A stretch of DNA of 64,000 nucleotides from Paramacrobiotus metropolitanus (Eukaryota > Tardigrada > Eutardigrada > Parachela > Macrobiotidae): NCBI RefSeq assembly GCF_019649055.1, contig NW_026570273.1, positions 868,001 to 932,000 of the forward strand. The letters run 5' to 3'. The stretch's first letter is position 1, and each line of letters opens with the position of its first letter. The notes below the pieces were generated by a model that saw only the letters and a program-made list of their open reading frames with translations, ran no database searches and was not told where the DNA came from. Position numbers and translations under genes: made by a program. This document shows positions 34,601 to 46,208 of this stretch, piece by piece.

Positions 34601-34722
34601 GGTGCCACTCAAAAAGTCCTAGTCAGACTCAGCCATTTAGTGGTCAGACTCAGCCTTTACCAGTCAGACTCAGCGATTTAGGGGTCAGACTAAGGCTCAA
34701 ACTCAGCGCCTCAGCGCGGGCC
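31694..34722. mobile_element. 3,029-bp DNA transposon with 165-bp inverted repeats
   Basis: Both ends start GGCCCGCGCT and remain inverted copies for about 165 bases. Inside each repeat are four or five units of about 22 bases containing CTGAGTCTGAC. The flanks carry the identical 9-mer GTTGCTAAA (31685-31693 and 34723-34731), a clean target-site duplication. A 9-bp duplication is typical of Mutator-like elements, so that superfamily is favoured. No transposase is recognisable inside, so it is probably non-autonomous. The termini match the left ends of the MITEs at 23579 and 24095. Confidence 0.85.
33462..33830 (+). other. Unrecognised open frame inside the 3-kb transposon
   Basis: An open frame of 123 codons with one CXXC (YQCTGCRAMF) and an acidic C-terminal half. 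It may be a captured gene fragment or a decayed transposase piece, and I recognise no family. The rest of the element (31870-33430 and 33840-34550) is AT-rich with no gene seen. Confidence 0.25.
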
Positions 34723-34731
34723 GTTGCTAAA
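34723..34731. repeat. Right target-site duplication
   Basis: GTTGCTAAA, identical to 31685-31693. Confidence 0.85.
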
Positions 34732-35543
34732 TGAAAACTCGTGCACTGGGAGCTAAGCTACCGCGTCCGATGAAACGGATTAAATCAACAAAAGCCGTTC
34801 AAATATTCCAAGCGTTGCGAGTTGCGATTGCCAGATAGTAGATTGATTCGGTGGATCAGACACAATAGCTTAGCATACAATTATTTGTGCTATTATGCAT
34901 ATTAGTTTTTTGGTAGTCAATGCCGCATCAAGTACGTTATGTCGCTCACTTGTCAGCCGGACCGCACTTTTTAATCGTTAATATCAGGAGTCACGATGAG
35001 CGGTGATTGATTTACCATTAGGTTAGTCGATGAGTCATAACCGGTTCATTCTTTTATGTGCAATATCAAAGCCAAACAGAGAGACAGTGCTTGAGTCTGC
35101 CTGCTCAGATTATTTTCAGTCTCTCTCTAGCGCCATCTCAATTATTACGGCTAGGCAGGCTCAGCTGATGGTGAGTCAGAACCAATCTCTCTCTGGCTTT
35201 CGCTACTGTATGAACCTGTAAACGTTGCTCGAGCACTCTGCACTATTCTGCAGCACATGGACCGCTTTCCGGCTCAGATTCTGCAGTGTGCACTGTGCAA
35301 TAATAATCCATCTGGGAGACGTGTGTTTTTTCTAGCGAAGTTATAGAATACTAGTAATGGAAGTTAATTCGTTACTTCCGTGGCTATTGACTGGACGGAC
35401 GTCGCGGAACCGTTAGTCACAGACACAGTAATCGTTTTTGCTATAACCGATGGGAAACATTCGTGAGCATTCCGAGAATTCCAGAGCCATCACAAAATCC
35501 GGGGTTCTAGTTCTTTTAATGGAATCAAGTGCATTGGGAAATC
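34732..35543. other. Intergenic upstream of the pseudokinase gene
   Basis: No exon recognised. A patch at 35090-35210 contains two TCTCTCT-containing stretches and GCAGGCTCAGC/GCCTGCTCAG, which are inverted relatives. No TATA box was evident. Confidence 0.35.
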
Positions 35544-38027
35544 ATGAATATGGATCACGGCACCAACCGCACGAATGCAACAGACTCCTGGATCTTTCCA
35601 GATATTCCCACATCTGGTATTCGCATCATCTACCTGGAGCAGTGGGAACCGTGGGCCAGTCAATCACACGGCGGTGTCCATAAAGCATTACGGACCGATA
35701 CGGGTGAAATAATTGTTGTTAAGACGGTCGACGTGGATGGAAGGGGTGATATGTCCTGGAAGGAGGACAACGAAACGCGAAACGGCCTACTTGATACTCT
35801 CAAATCGCATTTTGAGTTCATAAAACACCTGCGCCATCCGAACATCGTGCACCATCTGCATTACCAAGAGCAGATGAAGGGAGAACAACGACTGTATGGC
35901 TTTGAAATTTTCATGGAGCTTTTCGGAAGTAAGCACTGCAGTAGAAAAGGCTGTCTATAGGAAATCCCAGGAAATTTAAAAAAATGCAAAGTGGATGTAC
36001 CGACATGTACAGACTACAGTCAGAAAACATCGTGCTGCGGCAACGTACAGAGCACGGTCGCAACAAGTACGGTAACCCGTATTTGGAGGATAAACTGTAG
36101 GGACGTGGGGTTACATGATACCTTAGTTCGTAAAGGTCATCCTGTCTCGTTAGCAGATGATCGTAACCGGCTTTCGTTAATACTTCATACCTGCTTTGCG
36201 TGAACCTGTTGTTAGATACCATAATATTTCAATCACTCTGATTAACTTTTTCTGTAAAGCGATCCTTTCACGTCATTCTATACAAACCACTTCAGTTGTG
36301 TTAAATAATTGTGTATTTTTTTGGGAACGGCTTTGCGTCGCCACAAATCGTCTCTCTGGAAATGCAGGGCGCAAAGCCAAATTACTTCGCGTGCTGAGCC
36401 GGCGCATGGCCAATTTACTTTGCCTACCGGAACGCACAGTGAATTTATTTTTCGCCCGAAATATACGGTGCACAGCAGTGAACTATTTTTACATAAAGTA
36501 TCGTAAGTGTTGTGAACTCATAAGCCCAAAAATTCACAGCGAAGCCTCAACGTTATCGCAACTGTGCTCGTACCTTTAATAAGTATCGGACATCGGATAC
36601 AAACTAAGTACCAAAAACGAAATAATTATAACAGAAAGACTTCTATGCTATCATAATCGGGGATCGTACCCATTACACAAATTTCGTTCCCCGTTGTATT
36701 TGGGTAATAATCGCTGCTAAAAACCTTTTCGCACGTTTCTGGCCAGAGGAAGTCGCTATACCATTTCCAACTTTTTCCACCAAGTAGCTTCTTAGTTCCG
36801 TCTCCCCAAGGCCCGTAAATTTCGAAGGCTGCAGCAACGAAATCGTACCGTGGTTGCAGCCAGGCGTGTTTTGCTTCAGTAGTACCAATACTCCGCCATT
36901 CCGTTTATTCACAATTTACCGAAACACACTGCTGCAGATTCACGTAGCGATTTTGCAGCAACGACAACCACTGTTGCCATGTCACTACGCCACAGTAAGG
37001 TACGCGGTTTTTAGAGACGTTTACATATAGTTACTGAAATAGTCATGAGGTATAGTTATGAGTTGTTTCATGAGAGTATTCGACGAATAAAAGTTGCTGA
37101 TCTGGCTTACAATTGGCCAGTCTTTCAGAAACGCTATTCGCATCGATTTTTGATACACAAAAGACATGGCGTAGTATTGCTGATGCAGAATTTTCATGGG
37201 AACTGCACCGTTGTAGCCATGTTTTATCACAGTAATCATTAATTTTCTTAATGGTTGCCTGTAGTAAAATGCAAGTATGCGATTAGGATAATTCTTATAC
37301 CTAAACATTACGTCGATGGTTATAAACTACTGTCTTCATCGTTGTAACAGGGAGCACACTGCATAACATGGCCTGCTCAGTGGAGCTTACCTCCGTACAA
37401 ATCCAACACATAATGCGACAGGTTGTCGACGGTCTGGCCTATCTGCACGAACACCATTGTGCTCACCGTGACCTTCGAGGTTGTAACATCCTGGTGGCGC
37501 CAACAGGAACGAACGAATACAAAGTAAAATTAGCGGGTCTGGGAAACATCAAAGACGCGACCGGTAAATGGGCTTATCGTCGCGATTACAGATACATTCG
37601 TTTTTTCGCGCCGGAGCGCCTCTTGTTCGACCGTAGCCCGCCGCGATACCAACCACCGGGAGCAGCGAGTCGGCGAAACAAGCGCCTGGACGTGTGGAGT
37701 TTAGGGTGCGTTGTCCTGGAGGTGGTGAATCGAGGCTGGCCGGAATACTTTAAAACAGATTACCAAGGTCAGCGGGTGAAACTGGAGATGGACAATGTGG
37801 TTGGCCTCCTGTGTGTCGTTATAGAACAGGAGGGCTCGCCGGAAATCTCCGATGCATTACCGGAAGCAGTGCGCAGTTTTATTGAGAAATGCCTGGTCCG
37901 TGAGCCGCGCAATCGCCCGAAGGTGGAGGATCTTAAAGGGCATGAATTTCTGACTGCGCCAGAGGATGTTGTTGGGAATTGGATACTGCCTCCGCGCACA
38001 GTTTCACGCGACGATTTTGTTTATTAA
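35544..38027 (+). CDS. STE-type protein kinase-like protein, predicted pseudokinase
   Basis: Two exons, 35544-35928 and 37351-38027, are joined in phase 1 (GTAAGC donor, CAG acceptor) to give 353 residues. Kinase landmarks are the VVK lysine (K60), the alpha-C Glu in FEFIKHLRHPNIV (E91), YLHEHHCAHRDLRGCNILV (HRD, D169 and N174), FFAPERLLF (APE) and DVWSLGCVVLEV. The style is that of MAP3K/STE kinases. The DFG motif reads GLG (residues 191-193), so the metal-binding Asp is missing. The glycine loop (SQSHGGVHKAL) is also degenerate. A scaffold or regulatory role is therefore more likely than catalysis. The start at 35544 is the first ATG in frame. The 1.4-kb intron shows no other gene. Confidence 0.8.
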
Positions 38028-38597
38028 CTGTTGTACATACGTAGTTTTGCGCTAGTTATCACCAGGAGTGCCCTTACAGTTTCACTTCACATTCTGATAA
38101 TTTGCATTTAGTTACGTATTCCTACTGTAACTATTTTTTTCTAATAACGTTGCGATACTACATATTTAAATCTCGAAGTGTTATGTTTTAAATCTTACAG
38201 TTTTTAAAGCAAAGTGTCATATAATTAGACTTGCGTAATCTGCCAGTTATTCTATTATTATAATTTTGCTGATTCGCAAAGCATTTTGTATGAAATCCTG
38301 TCGGTGCCGGTCTTCGGCACATGTTGAAATATACTGCAATCTGAGGCTTTGCTCCGATGAAGAGCTTTATTGGGTCACCATAAGAAAGAAAGCAACACCT
38401 TGAATTGAAGCACACCCACGATACAGGCGAATTTCCGTGTATGGACCAATGAATAGCTGTTTTTACATTAGTTTTTCAGCGCAAAACGGATAACAGAAAC
38501 GGGTAACGCGGAGCGGACAAACGTTCCTTCCCCCTTTATTGCGACTTAGCGGGGTATCCATAACCGATTAAACGGCCGCACGGATACCATTGGCATA

Positions 38598-38623
38598 AAA
38601 TGTAGCGTCTGGACGCTACATTT
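38598..38623. repeat. Perfect 12-bp inverted repeat
   Basis: AAATGTAGCGTC, a TG spacer, then GACGCTACATTT. It lies 33 bases past the stop codon of the neprilysin gene, in its 3' UTR or flank. An RNA hairpin is possible and its function is unknown. Confidence 0.75.
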
Positions 38624-38655
38624 AGCTTATCAAGATAACAATTTACATCTGTTCA

Positions 38656-41600
38656 TCACCAGACAATGTTTTTAACTTTAGGGTTCATGTGCGAGCCAGC
38701 CGAACAGGCAAACGCTTGTGAAAATTCCGGAATATTAGACACCGCCCCGTTCACTAGCAGTTTCGACGGCGCATGTGTTTCCCTTTCCATCCACGCTTCC
38801 TGGGCCTCCATCGACATTTTATTACACCAGATCTGCGCGGCCGAAATGAAAAACAGCTGCTCAGGACGGAATTTCTCCAGACCGTGCAGGAGAGACTCGG
38901 GATGACCCAGTCGCTTGACATATCGAGCATAAGCCTAAAACTGCCAAAGGTTAATCACAGTCTTTACGGGCATAACAAGCGCTAAATGCCGGTGCCGAAA
39001 TTACACCTTATAAGCTGCACGCAGTCCGCCGTTATCAGCGATATTCTCCCCCACGGTGCGGTTGCCATCCATTCGTCCGCCCGGCATGCGGTAGCTGCTG
39101 TACTGGGCAATCATCCCTTGTAATGCTACTGGGAAGCGACGAGCAGTTTCATTGGTCCACCAGTTGTTCTTGAAACCGTCACCATCGTACTCGGCACCTG
39201 CAATCGTTGTAACTCGACTGATTTTTATGACTGCCGCGAATTGTGAAAAGCAATGGGTACCGTAATCGTCAAATCCGTGGGTGACCTCATGGGCAATTAG
39301 GGAACCAAGGCCACCATAATTCTGATACTGAGGGCCATCGGCGCTGTAGAATGGCAGCTGCAGAATTCCCAGCGGAATCGCTGCAAGCAAACAGATTTGT
39401 AAAATTACCAACGTATTGATTTGTAAAACTGCCAACGTATTACATCAGATTACGGTACTTACTCATTGAATTACGGTACTTACTGATTGAATTGGTACCT
39501 GGCCGGTACATCGGCCCCATTTCCATGATTGACAAATCCCCATCCAGCGCGTCATTGCGATTGTTATATCGCATAATGTTATACAAACGCCGCTGCTTCA
39601 GCGCTTTAGTGGCTTGCAGCATGGAGGCTAAGAATGATTCTCCAGGAATTATCTAAAAACTAATGGTTTCCGAGCTTTTATTATAAAATGTTTCCCGGAC
39701 AGCTGCGAATTACCGTTTGGTAATAGGAGGACACTAGCATGGTGTTCGGCGAGAATCCATCCGGGTAACCCGCCCCGAAAAGCAATGCCGACAATTTTCC
39801 CATGGCAGTGATCTTAGTCCGGTCATCCATCCAGTTAACACTTACCAGCAGGTCGAGAAAACCGAAGGTAATGTCGCGCACCATTTGTTCTACCTACAGT
39901 AAACTTTCAGCAAAATTTTCGAAATCATACCTTTTATAGTTCTGTAATGACACAGCGTTAAGCTTATTTTTAAGTTTGAACAGCTGTTTCTCAATTGTAC
40001 GGTATCTGACCTGTTTTTTAACTCCTTCGTAAGATTTGTCTTGGATCCACATCAATGCTACAGCCAGCGGCATCGTTCTTGTAACCACGCCCACACACCG
40101 CTCTTCATCCGATACCGCTTCCTCCTCTGCAGCGGGGTTGTAAGGATTCTCCGCTGCGGTTATCACGCTTTTTGGTAGATACTGTGCAAACTCGACGATA
40201 AACTGCGCCCCGATAAAGTTGGCAAGCCGGCGTTTGCTTTCGTCATCGGAGGACTCCAATTCCGCTATAATTGCGTCTACACTGCGGAGGTACGTTGGGT
40301 TGCGGATCATCACCGCCGTCGTTCCTTCCAGACAGAAAGTGCAGTCCCCATACAGCGCACTGATGTAGTCACCGAGGCGGCGCAGCGACTCCGACTGGAA
40401 GTACGTGGTGCTGTCGTTCAGAGTCAGATAAAAATCAGCTTCGGGGTTCGCGTAAGTTTCCCAAGTTGCCTTCGAAACAGAATTAATTCTAACAACTGAA
40501 TCGCTAAAGAAATTAAAAACTAATATGACTAAAACCATTTAGTAAATGCAATTCACTGATAAATTTAAACAGTAAACTGATTTCATTTGAATAAACTGAA
40601 AGGCTAAGCCGCTAAGGTACTTTTAGAAGAAAACAAGTTTTATACTACTAGTACGTCTCGGTGAGTTTTACAAAACTTGACTGATGTCGCCTTGGAAAAG
40701 CAAAAACGTTCCAATAATTTTAGCAAATCAACCTTTAAAGCTTAACATACCGAAATTAATCGATTCTCAATGTCCAAAATTTCTTCCGCTGCTGTTTGGA
40801 GTGTTTCCTGCTCCACTGTACTGTCGGTTTGTCCAGCCATTACCGTGGCGACGCCCACAATCATACCGATATATGTTTCATTGAGCATCTCCCTCGTCAT
40901 ATTTTCGTTGCTCATCAGGCGCAAGAAGCGACTCGGCATTGAGAGGGAAATGGCATTACTGCGTGGATAATCCGGATTCGGCACAGTTTCGATGGAAAAG
41001 AATGGTTCCACCTCGTAGGGCGTGGTTTTAACCATGGCGTCTAGGAGGTTGAAGGTCGATGCATCCCAGGTTGAAGTCAATAAAGGCCATCCGGCGATGG
41101 TCTCCATCATCACGTCTAACAGCGGCTTCGAATCAGCTCCGTCGCTTTCTACTGAAAAATGCAAATTATTAAATTTTGACTTTCGCGAAAAAATAGTATA
41201 AGCCCTATTACCTTGATTTACACACTGTTGGTAGATAGTTCTGGCTTTCGTTTCCGATGCGAATGTTGCGGGTTTTTCGCTACTTAAGAGCCCTAAGTAA
41301 AATCAAAGGATATTTCGATATTATAGTTATTAAACTGCTCGGAGTTTCTATCGGCAACCTTGTTTGACTTTATTCATTTCCTCGGTTAGAATGTCGTATT
41401 CGTCGATAGTTTCAATCTCCGCGGGAAGAGAAGCGATCCATTTTCCGCATGAGTATTGGAAAAAATCCTCGCAAGGATTGATTTTGGAGTCGATTCGACT
41501 GAGATACTTTTTAGCTGAAATATCAAATATTGAGGTGTCATATGATGGTTCCCGTATTGGTAAAGAAGTCAGATGTCCATTTTTTACCAGTCTGTTTACA

Positions 41601-41804
41601 GGACTCGGATGTACACACGTTATTGTGATGCGTCTCCGCTGCAAAAATTCATAATAAAATTCGCAATACAGTGTTTTTATGTCAACCAGAAAATTTGCTA
41701 CCCCCTTAACGAATAATTACGAAGCACCTACCTATGACTGCACGAAACACCATAAGGATGATCATAAAAGACGCCTGCATCATCGTAAACGCCGCCACCG
41801 GCAT
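38656..41804 (-). CDS. Neprilysin-like M13 metalloendopeptidase
   Basis: Eleven minus-strand exons: 41732-41804, 41588-41638, 41359-41514, 41212-41292, 40751-41151, 40011-40469, 39714-39893, 39484-39652, 39261-39380, 39007-39197 and 38656-38934. The phases agree throughout and give 719 residues, the usual family size. The N terminus is hydrophobic (signal peptide or anchor), then VCTSESC and INPCEDFFQYSCGKW. The active site shows HEVTHGFDD (zinc His pair and catalytic Glu) and GENIADNGG (third zinc ligand). The C terminus ends MNPKVKNIVW. The family cleaves peptides outside the cell. Two oddities: the substrate-binding NAYY motif reads GPMY, and the Cys normally next to the C-terminal VW is Asn, while its usual partner is Gly (ALQGMIAQY). 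The smallest exons are easy to miss. Confidence 0.88.
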
Positions 41805-42961
41805 TTCTATAACGGTGAGTACTATATTACGTGTAAATGTACACTGCCGTCAGTTACAAGAGAAAAAAGCTTGCCGGGTTTATGCAAAAAATAATTGTAG
41901 TCCCGTTATATTCTACAGCTGCTAAAAAACAGAATTTGCCGCATGGGACTGCTTAGCATGCTGGTTGTAATGTTCAGAGTGAATGGATGTATTGTCAAAC
42001 CAACCGGTTAGACTGCAATCGCCGCATGCAAATATGCCGACGCCGGCAAATTCACCTATAGCCTGCGACTACAGAATGCCAATATTGTACTATTTTATTA
42101 TTGAATAAGTGAAGCATAACGAGCGTAACATTTTTATTCTGGTCATACAGGACCATTACTCATCACCGGCAATGAACACCGCGAACATGAGAAATACTCC
42201 CGCAGCTAGGAATGCATGTTTTGTACCGCCGCTTTCGAGGTACAAACATTCAATTGTAATAAACGCGTTTAGACGCAGGAAATTATAAAACGAAGTTGAT
42301 CCTTGTCTGCTTCCATCCGTAGATTTGGTGACAGGTTTCGCTGTTTGGCAACCCCGTAGGAATGATACAAACGCACTGGCGCACGCCTATCACTCCTCGG
42401 CCAACTTCTGAGTTTAATTAGCGCTCAAAACTGGCGCACAGGCGCGCCCAAATCATGTAATTTTTTAAGGGCGCATACTTCCCTGCAACATAATTACCGT
42501 AGCCGGAAATGGGCCATTTCAAATTCCTTGCATTTTATTCAACTGCACTCGTACATTCATAAGCAATTACTATAAGCAAGACAGTTAGCCGTGTTCTTCC
42601 GAAACCTCAGTAGATTTTCATACCTAGGTATTTAGGACAACATTCTGATTTTTGCGATGTTTAGAAATTAAATAAAAGATGCTCCAACATCGAGTTTTTC
42701 TGATTTTTTCAAACGACTATGATTGCTTCGACTTTATCATTATACAGTACAAAGTTCGATCAAATGAATACCAGCATTAAATTTTGATCATTTTACAACG
42801 GATCATTTCGTACCTTCTCCTTTCTTCATGATGATCTGTGTTCGAATAAATGTGTTTTGATGTAATTACACTAATGCACGTGCGCGTCTAGGGAATACCA
42901 ATGCACGCTTCCGCCGCACTGAGGTAGTCCAGAACACTGTGCCTTCAGTCGTGAACTCATA
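41805..42961. other. Divergent intergenic region
   Basis: It separates the 5' ends of the neprilysin (-) and gustatory receptor (+) genes and must hold both promoters. No TATA box or exon was identified with confidence. Confidence 0.4.
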
Positions 42962-44607
42962 ATGCATCTGAGCGTCGGAAGCGATTGGAATCCGAATACG
43001 GCATCCGCCATCCATCGTTCTCAATGTAGTGCGATTCCAAGCGTCAAAGCTGACGTTCCCTCAGCAAACCAAAGCATCATGGACGCCGATCTCAAGCCCA
43101 CAGCAAAATATCCACGTACATTATCTATATATCTCATGTACCTGCGCGTCACCGGTGTTCTCACCAGCACACCCACCTCATCCACGGAAAGAAATCTTCT
43201 CCGACTATTATGCACCGTATGGTCCATCCTCCTGCTGGCTTTCTTCACCGCTTGCTCCTTCATGGACATGTATCTCTACATCCACATCGAGTATTACACC
43301 ATCGTCGATCTGGAATTCTTCAGTCTGGTCCTTCTGGCGCAGCGCGTTTTGATGGCGTGCCACGCCCCGTTGGCGGGTGTCTACATGCTCCTTCATCGTA
43401 GCAAGATCGTCACTTTACTGAATAAATTGTTAGCGTGCAATGCTTTTTCCACCGGTATGCCGCGGGCAGCCTTCTTGGCTGTACTATGGACGAACGCGGT
43501 TATCGGCGCGGTTGTTTTCGCGGCGCACACGGTGCTGATTGGACTGCGGCCACCTCCGGTTTCCTCCGCCACAATTCGGCCGATGGGCTTGGCGCAAGCT
43601 CAATCCGGGATTCTGAACGACTGGAACACTTTGTATCCGTTTTACTTAACAGCCAATGGAGTACTCGGTCATGCAGTTATGGCGCCGCATATGTTTATTC
43701 TCATGCTGGTGTTCTTTCTGTCTACCTGTTTCAAACAATTAGCCTGTGAAATCGGCCGCAGCGCAACGAAACCTGGAATTTTTCCTGCAGATTTCGTTCA
43801 GAAATTTCGCCAGTATACCGGTGTATTGCGATACTTTAACGGGACGTTTGGTTATTTACTACTGTTTAGCTGTGTGCAGGACTTAGTTGAGGTGGTCTCG
43901 ATGATTGCCTGGGCGTTGCGACCGATTACCGAACGAGATGCCAAGGAAGATCTGGAAACGTTTGCCATTCGAATGGAAATCAACCGCACCGGCGATTTGT
44001 TTCGCTATTTAACGGGATCAATGCAGATTGCTACGATGTTGATTCGGCTGTGCATTCTGATTAAATGCAATGAAAAGGTCAAGTTCTTTAATTCCTTTAA
44101 TTATTTGTTAGTGAATTTTGCTGGAAATCAGTGCGAGTTACATATTATTAAGGTGACATTTCCTGCAGCTGGGTTTAACTCCACATCTTTATTTTACGTC
44201 TTTATTTATTTCTAGGTAAAGCGTGTTAAAAGGGAACTAGAGGTTCTCAGGGATGAAACCGGGATCGACGAGGAAACTGACTTATTTATTGCCAAGTTTG
44301 TAATGGAAATTGACACCACTCGAACTACCGCTGTTTCGGCTGGAGGATTCTTTTGCATCACACGGGAATACCTTGTTACGGTATGCAAGGCGCTTTTGAA
44401 CCGCTTTTATGATTACCTGATACGGGAAGAGCTATTACGCTGACGTTGCAGATTGTGGGAGTACTGTTGACCTACTTTATCCTCCTGTATCAAACGCACG
44501 ACTCCGGAAGAGACATGCAGGCACTGCTGAAGACGGAGGTGTTCACCACGCAAATGAACGCCGTTCTACGGAATATCACAGCAGGGATACTGGAATTTCG
44601 CAAATGA
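42962..44607 (+). CDS. Insect-type gustatory receptor-like (Gr/Grl) 7TM protein
   Basis: Exons 42962-44152, 44216-44380 and 44452-44607 (all phase 0, GT-AG) give 503 residues. Exon 1 has about 60 N-terminal soluble residues and then several hydrophobic helices (LLCTVWSILLLAFFTA, FFSLVLLAQRVLMA, AFLAVLWTNAVIGAVVFA, HMFILMLVFFLSTC). The last exon has the hallmark of the insect Gr C-terminal helix, TYFILLYQ (consensus TY-x5-Q), preceded by SAGGFFCITREYLVT. These receptors are ligand-gated cation channels with an inside-out topology compared with GPCRs, used in taste or internal sensing. Ligand is unknown. Alternative in-frame starts include 43080. The small exons 2 and 3 carry the diagnostic residues. 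Confidence 0.85.
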
Positions 44608-45167
44608 CGACTGCAGAGATGTTAATTGTTCGCTAACCGCATATTCGTTCGAAGTGAGGCATGCTTTGTAACGCAACGTAAAAGTGAACGAAACACGAAA
44701 CTGTGTATAAAATTTGGTTTAGTTTTTTAGCGCGAGGGTTGATTAGGCTTTGTCTAATTATTTCCAAGCGCCGACAGCACGTCATCTTTGTCGACCTCGA
44801 CAAATGATTTCCTTTTTTTCTTGGTATTACGCAAACTGCTGTATATATGAACAGATAACAGTATGTACAGACGAAAGAGGTGAAGTATGTAAAAACACAG
44901 ATGACATACGAGATATTGTACACAAAATACAGAGTCCACATATACTGTAAATGTGAATATAAAAATTATAGATACATGCATATAAAACCCTATATAGATA
45001 TATATACATCTCCCGGCTAAACACGTAGGGAAAGGGCACCGCTGCTGTTTTATTATTGTCCGTGATTCGTATGTACGAAATGAAAAATGCACTATAATTA
45101 ATTACCATGCAATACATAAATTCTTTGTGGACACAGTAATGCGCTAATAAACGGTGTTGCCGAACGC
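44608..45167. other. Intergenic between convergent genes
   Basis: AT-rich with TA-rich stretches at 44970-45005. Long frames here are low-complexity. No gene was seen. Confidence 0.4.
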
Positions 45168-46208
45168 TCAAACAGCAAAAAACACAACGCTATTAGCTGG
45201 TTGGTTCTGTACACTGTGGGCTGTCTGGTTCAATGCCTTCGCTGGTGCAGCTTTAGCATACAGATTACAAGAATCTCTCCAAGAATGGCTCAAGTGATAT
45301 TCCGTATATCCTCTAAAATACTCAGCAACGGTGCACGACGGATGGAGATTGCAAAGCGTCCAGCATAAATCAAGCGAAACCCCGGTCTTCAACACCGGTT
45401 CACCGGATACTGTCTTCAGCATTTCCCCGGTAACTTCCACGTTGGTGCGCGCGGTAAAACTTTTGTAAACAAAACCCACGATGGCGTCGTTACCATGGCG
45501 GCTCAGGTAGGTGAATTTGCAATCATAGTTGGACGATACGAGACCGCATTTGGCCGCTCGGGCTTCCAGAGCTTCGTAGTAATCCTTCCCTTTCAACTGC
45601 TGATAGCAAACTTCCTCGGTTACGTTGTAGTGGACAGCTTTAAGAGATTCCTGGGAAAATCCTGGAAATAGCTCAACTGACGGCCCATTTACGTTACATT
45701 TCGAGTCTTCGGCTGCTCGGTCGGCTACATAAGCGGCGTAACGGCAGTCCTTGCTTTTACGGCATTTTTCGGCGCAGTCCGCGGTGCCCGTGGTAGCAAT
45801 GTACGCGATGTTCTGCTTGCCGCAGTCAACGGCGAAGTCGCTGACGTATATGGCAGCTCCCTTCTGTAACGAATTATAATCTGGTTAGCGCGCCAATTCT
45901 TAACGCGTCGCTTTTAGAGCATGTCTTACGGTTTGAGTGGAAGTATTCCCAATGACTGCAGAGCTGCCCGCCGAATTCTTTTTATCGCAAACGGCTAGGC
46001 TCGCTATAATCAGAGAATGGTGTTTAATAAACACAGTAGCGAAACCACGAATTTAACAGAACGAGAAAAACCGTAATGTACATAATATTGACCGTTTTAA
46101 ATGTCCATGCCGTGCCTGTACAAAAATTAATTTGACGATGGGTTTTCGGCATACATACAGCTGCAACTTACCTAATCCCAGAACAATTAACCACTGTAAA
46201 GCATCCAT
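45168..46208 (-). CDS. Secreted PAN/apple-like protein A
   Basis: Exons 46172-46208, 45930-46003 and 45168-45863 (minus) join in phases 1 and 0 to give 268 residues. The first exon is a 12-codon signal peptide start (MDALQWLIVLGL). The main exon has two Cys-rich modules. The first runs VDCGKQNIAYI, CAEKCRKSKDCRYAAY, KCNVNGP. The second runs LDLCWTLCNLHPSCTVAEYF, DSCNLY. The C-x3-C-x5-C-x(A)-x-(F/Y) and C-x-L pattern is that of PAN/apple domains, which bind proteins or sugars outside cells. The C terminus, QNQPANSVVFFAV, is nearly identical to the tandem paralog at 47328. Domain naming is by eye. Confidence 0.72.

Noticed and set aside
39198-39260. 63 open bases inside the zinc-site exon of neprilysin
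   Set aside because: They are a multiple of three and stay open, but they interrupt the conserved FDDYG...YDGDG segment and have GT-AG ends. I treated them as a short intron.
39894-40010. C-terminal extension of the open frame in neprilysin exon 6
   Set aside because: The family alignment and a phase-0 CAG/GTCAGA donor show that this part is intron. Including it would add about 38 unrelated residues and a stop.
44633-45171. Overlapping minus-strand hydrophobic frames (three registers)
   Set aside because: All come from TA-rich low-complexity DNA between convergent genes. Multiple frames being open at once argues against coding.
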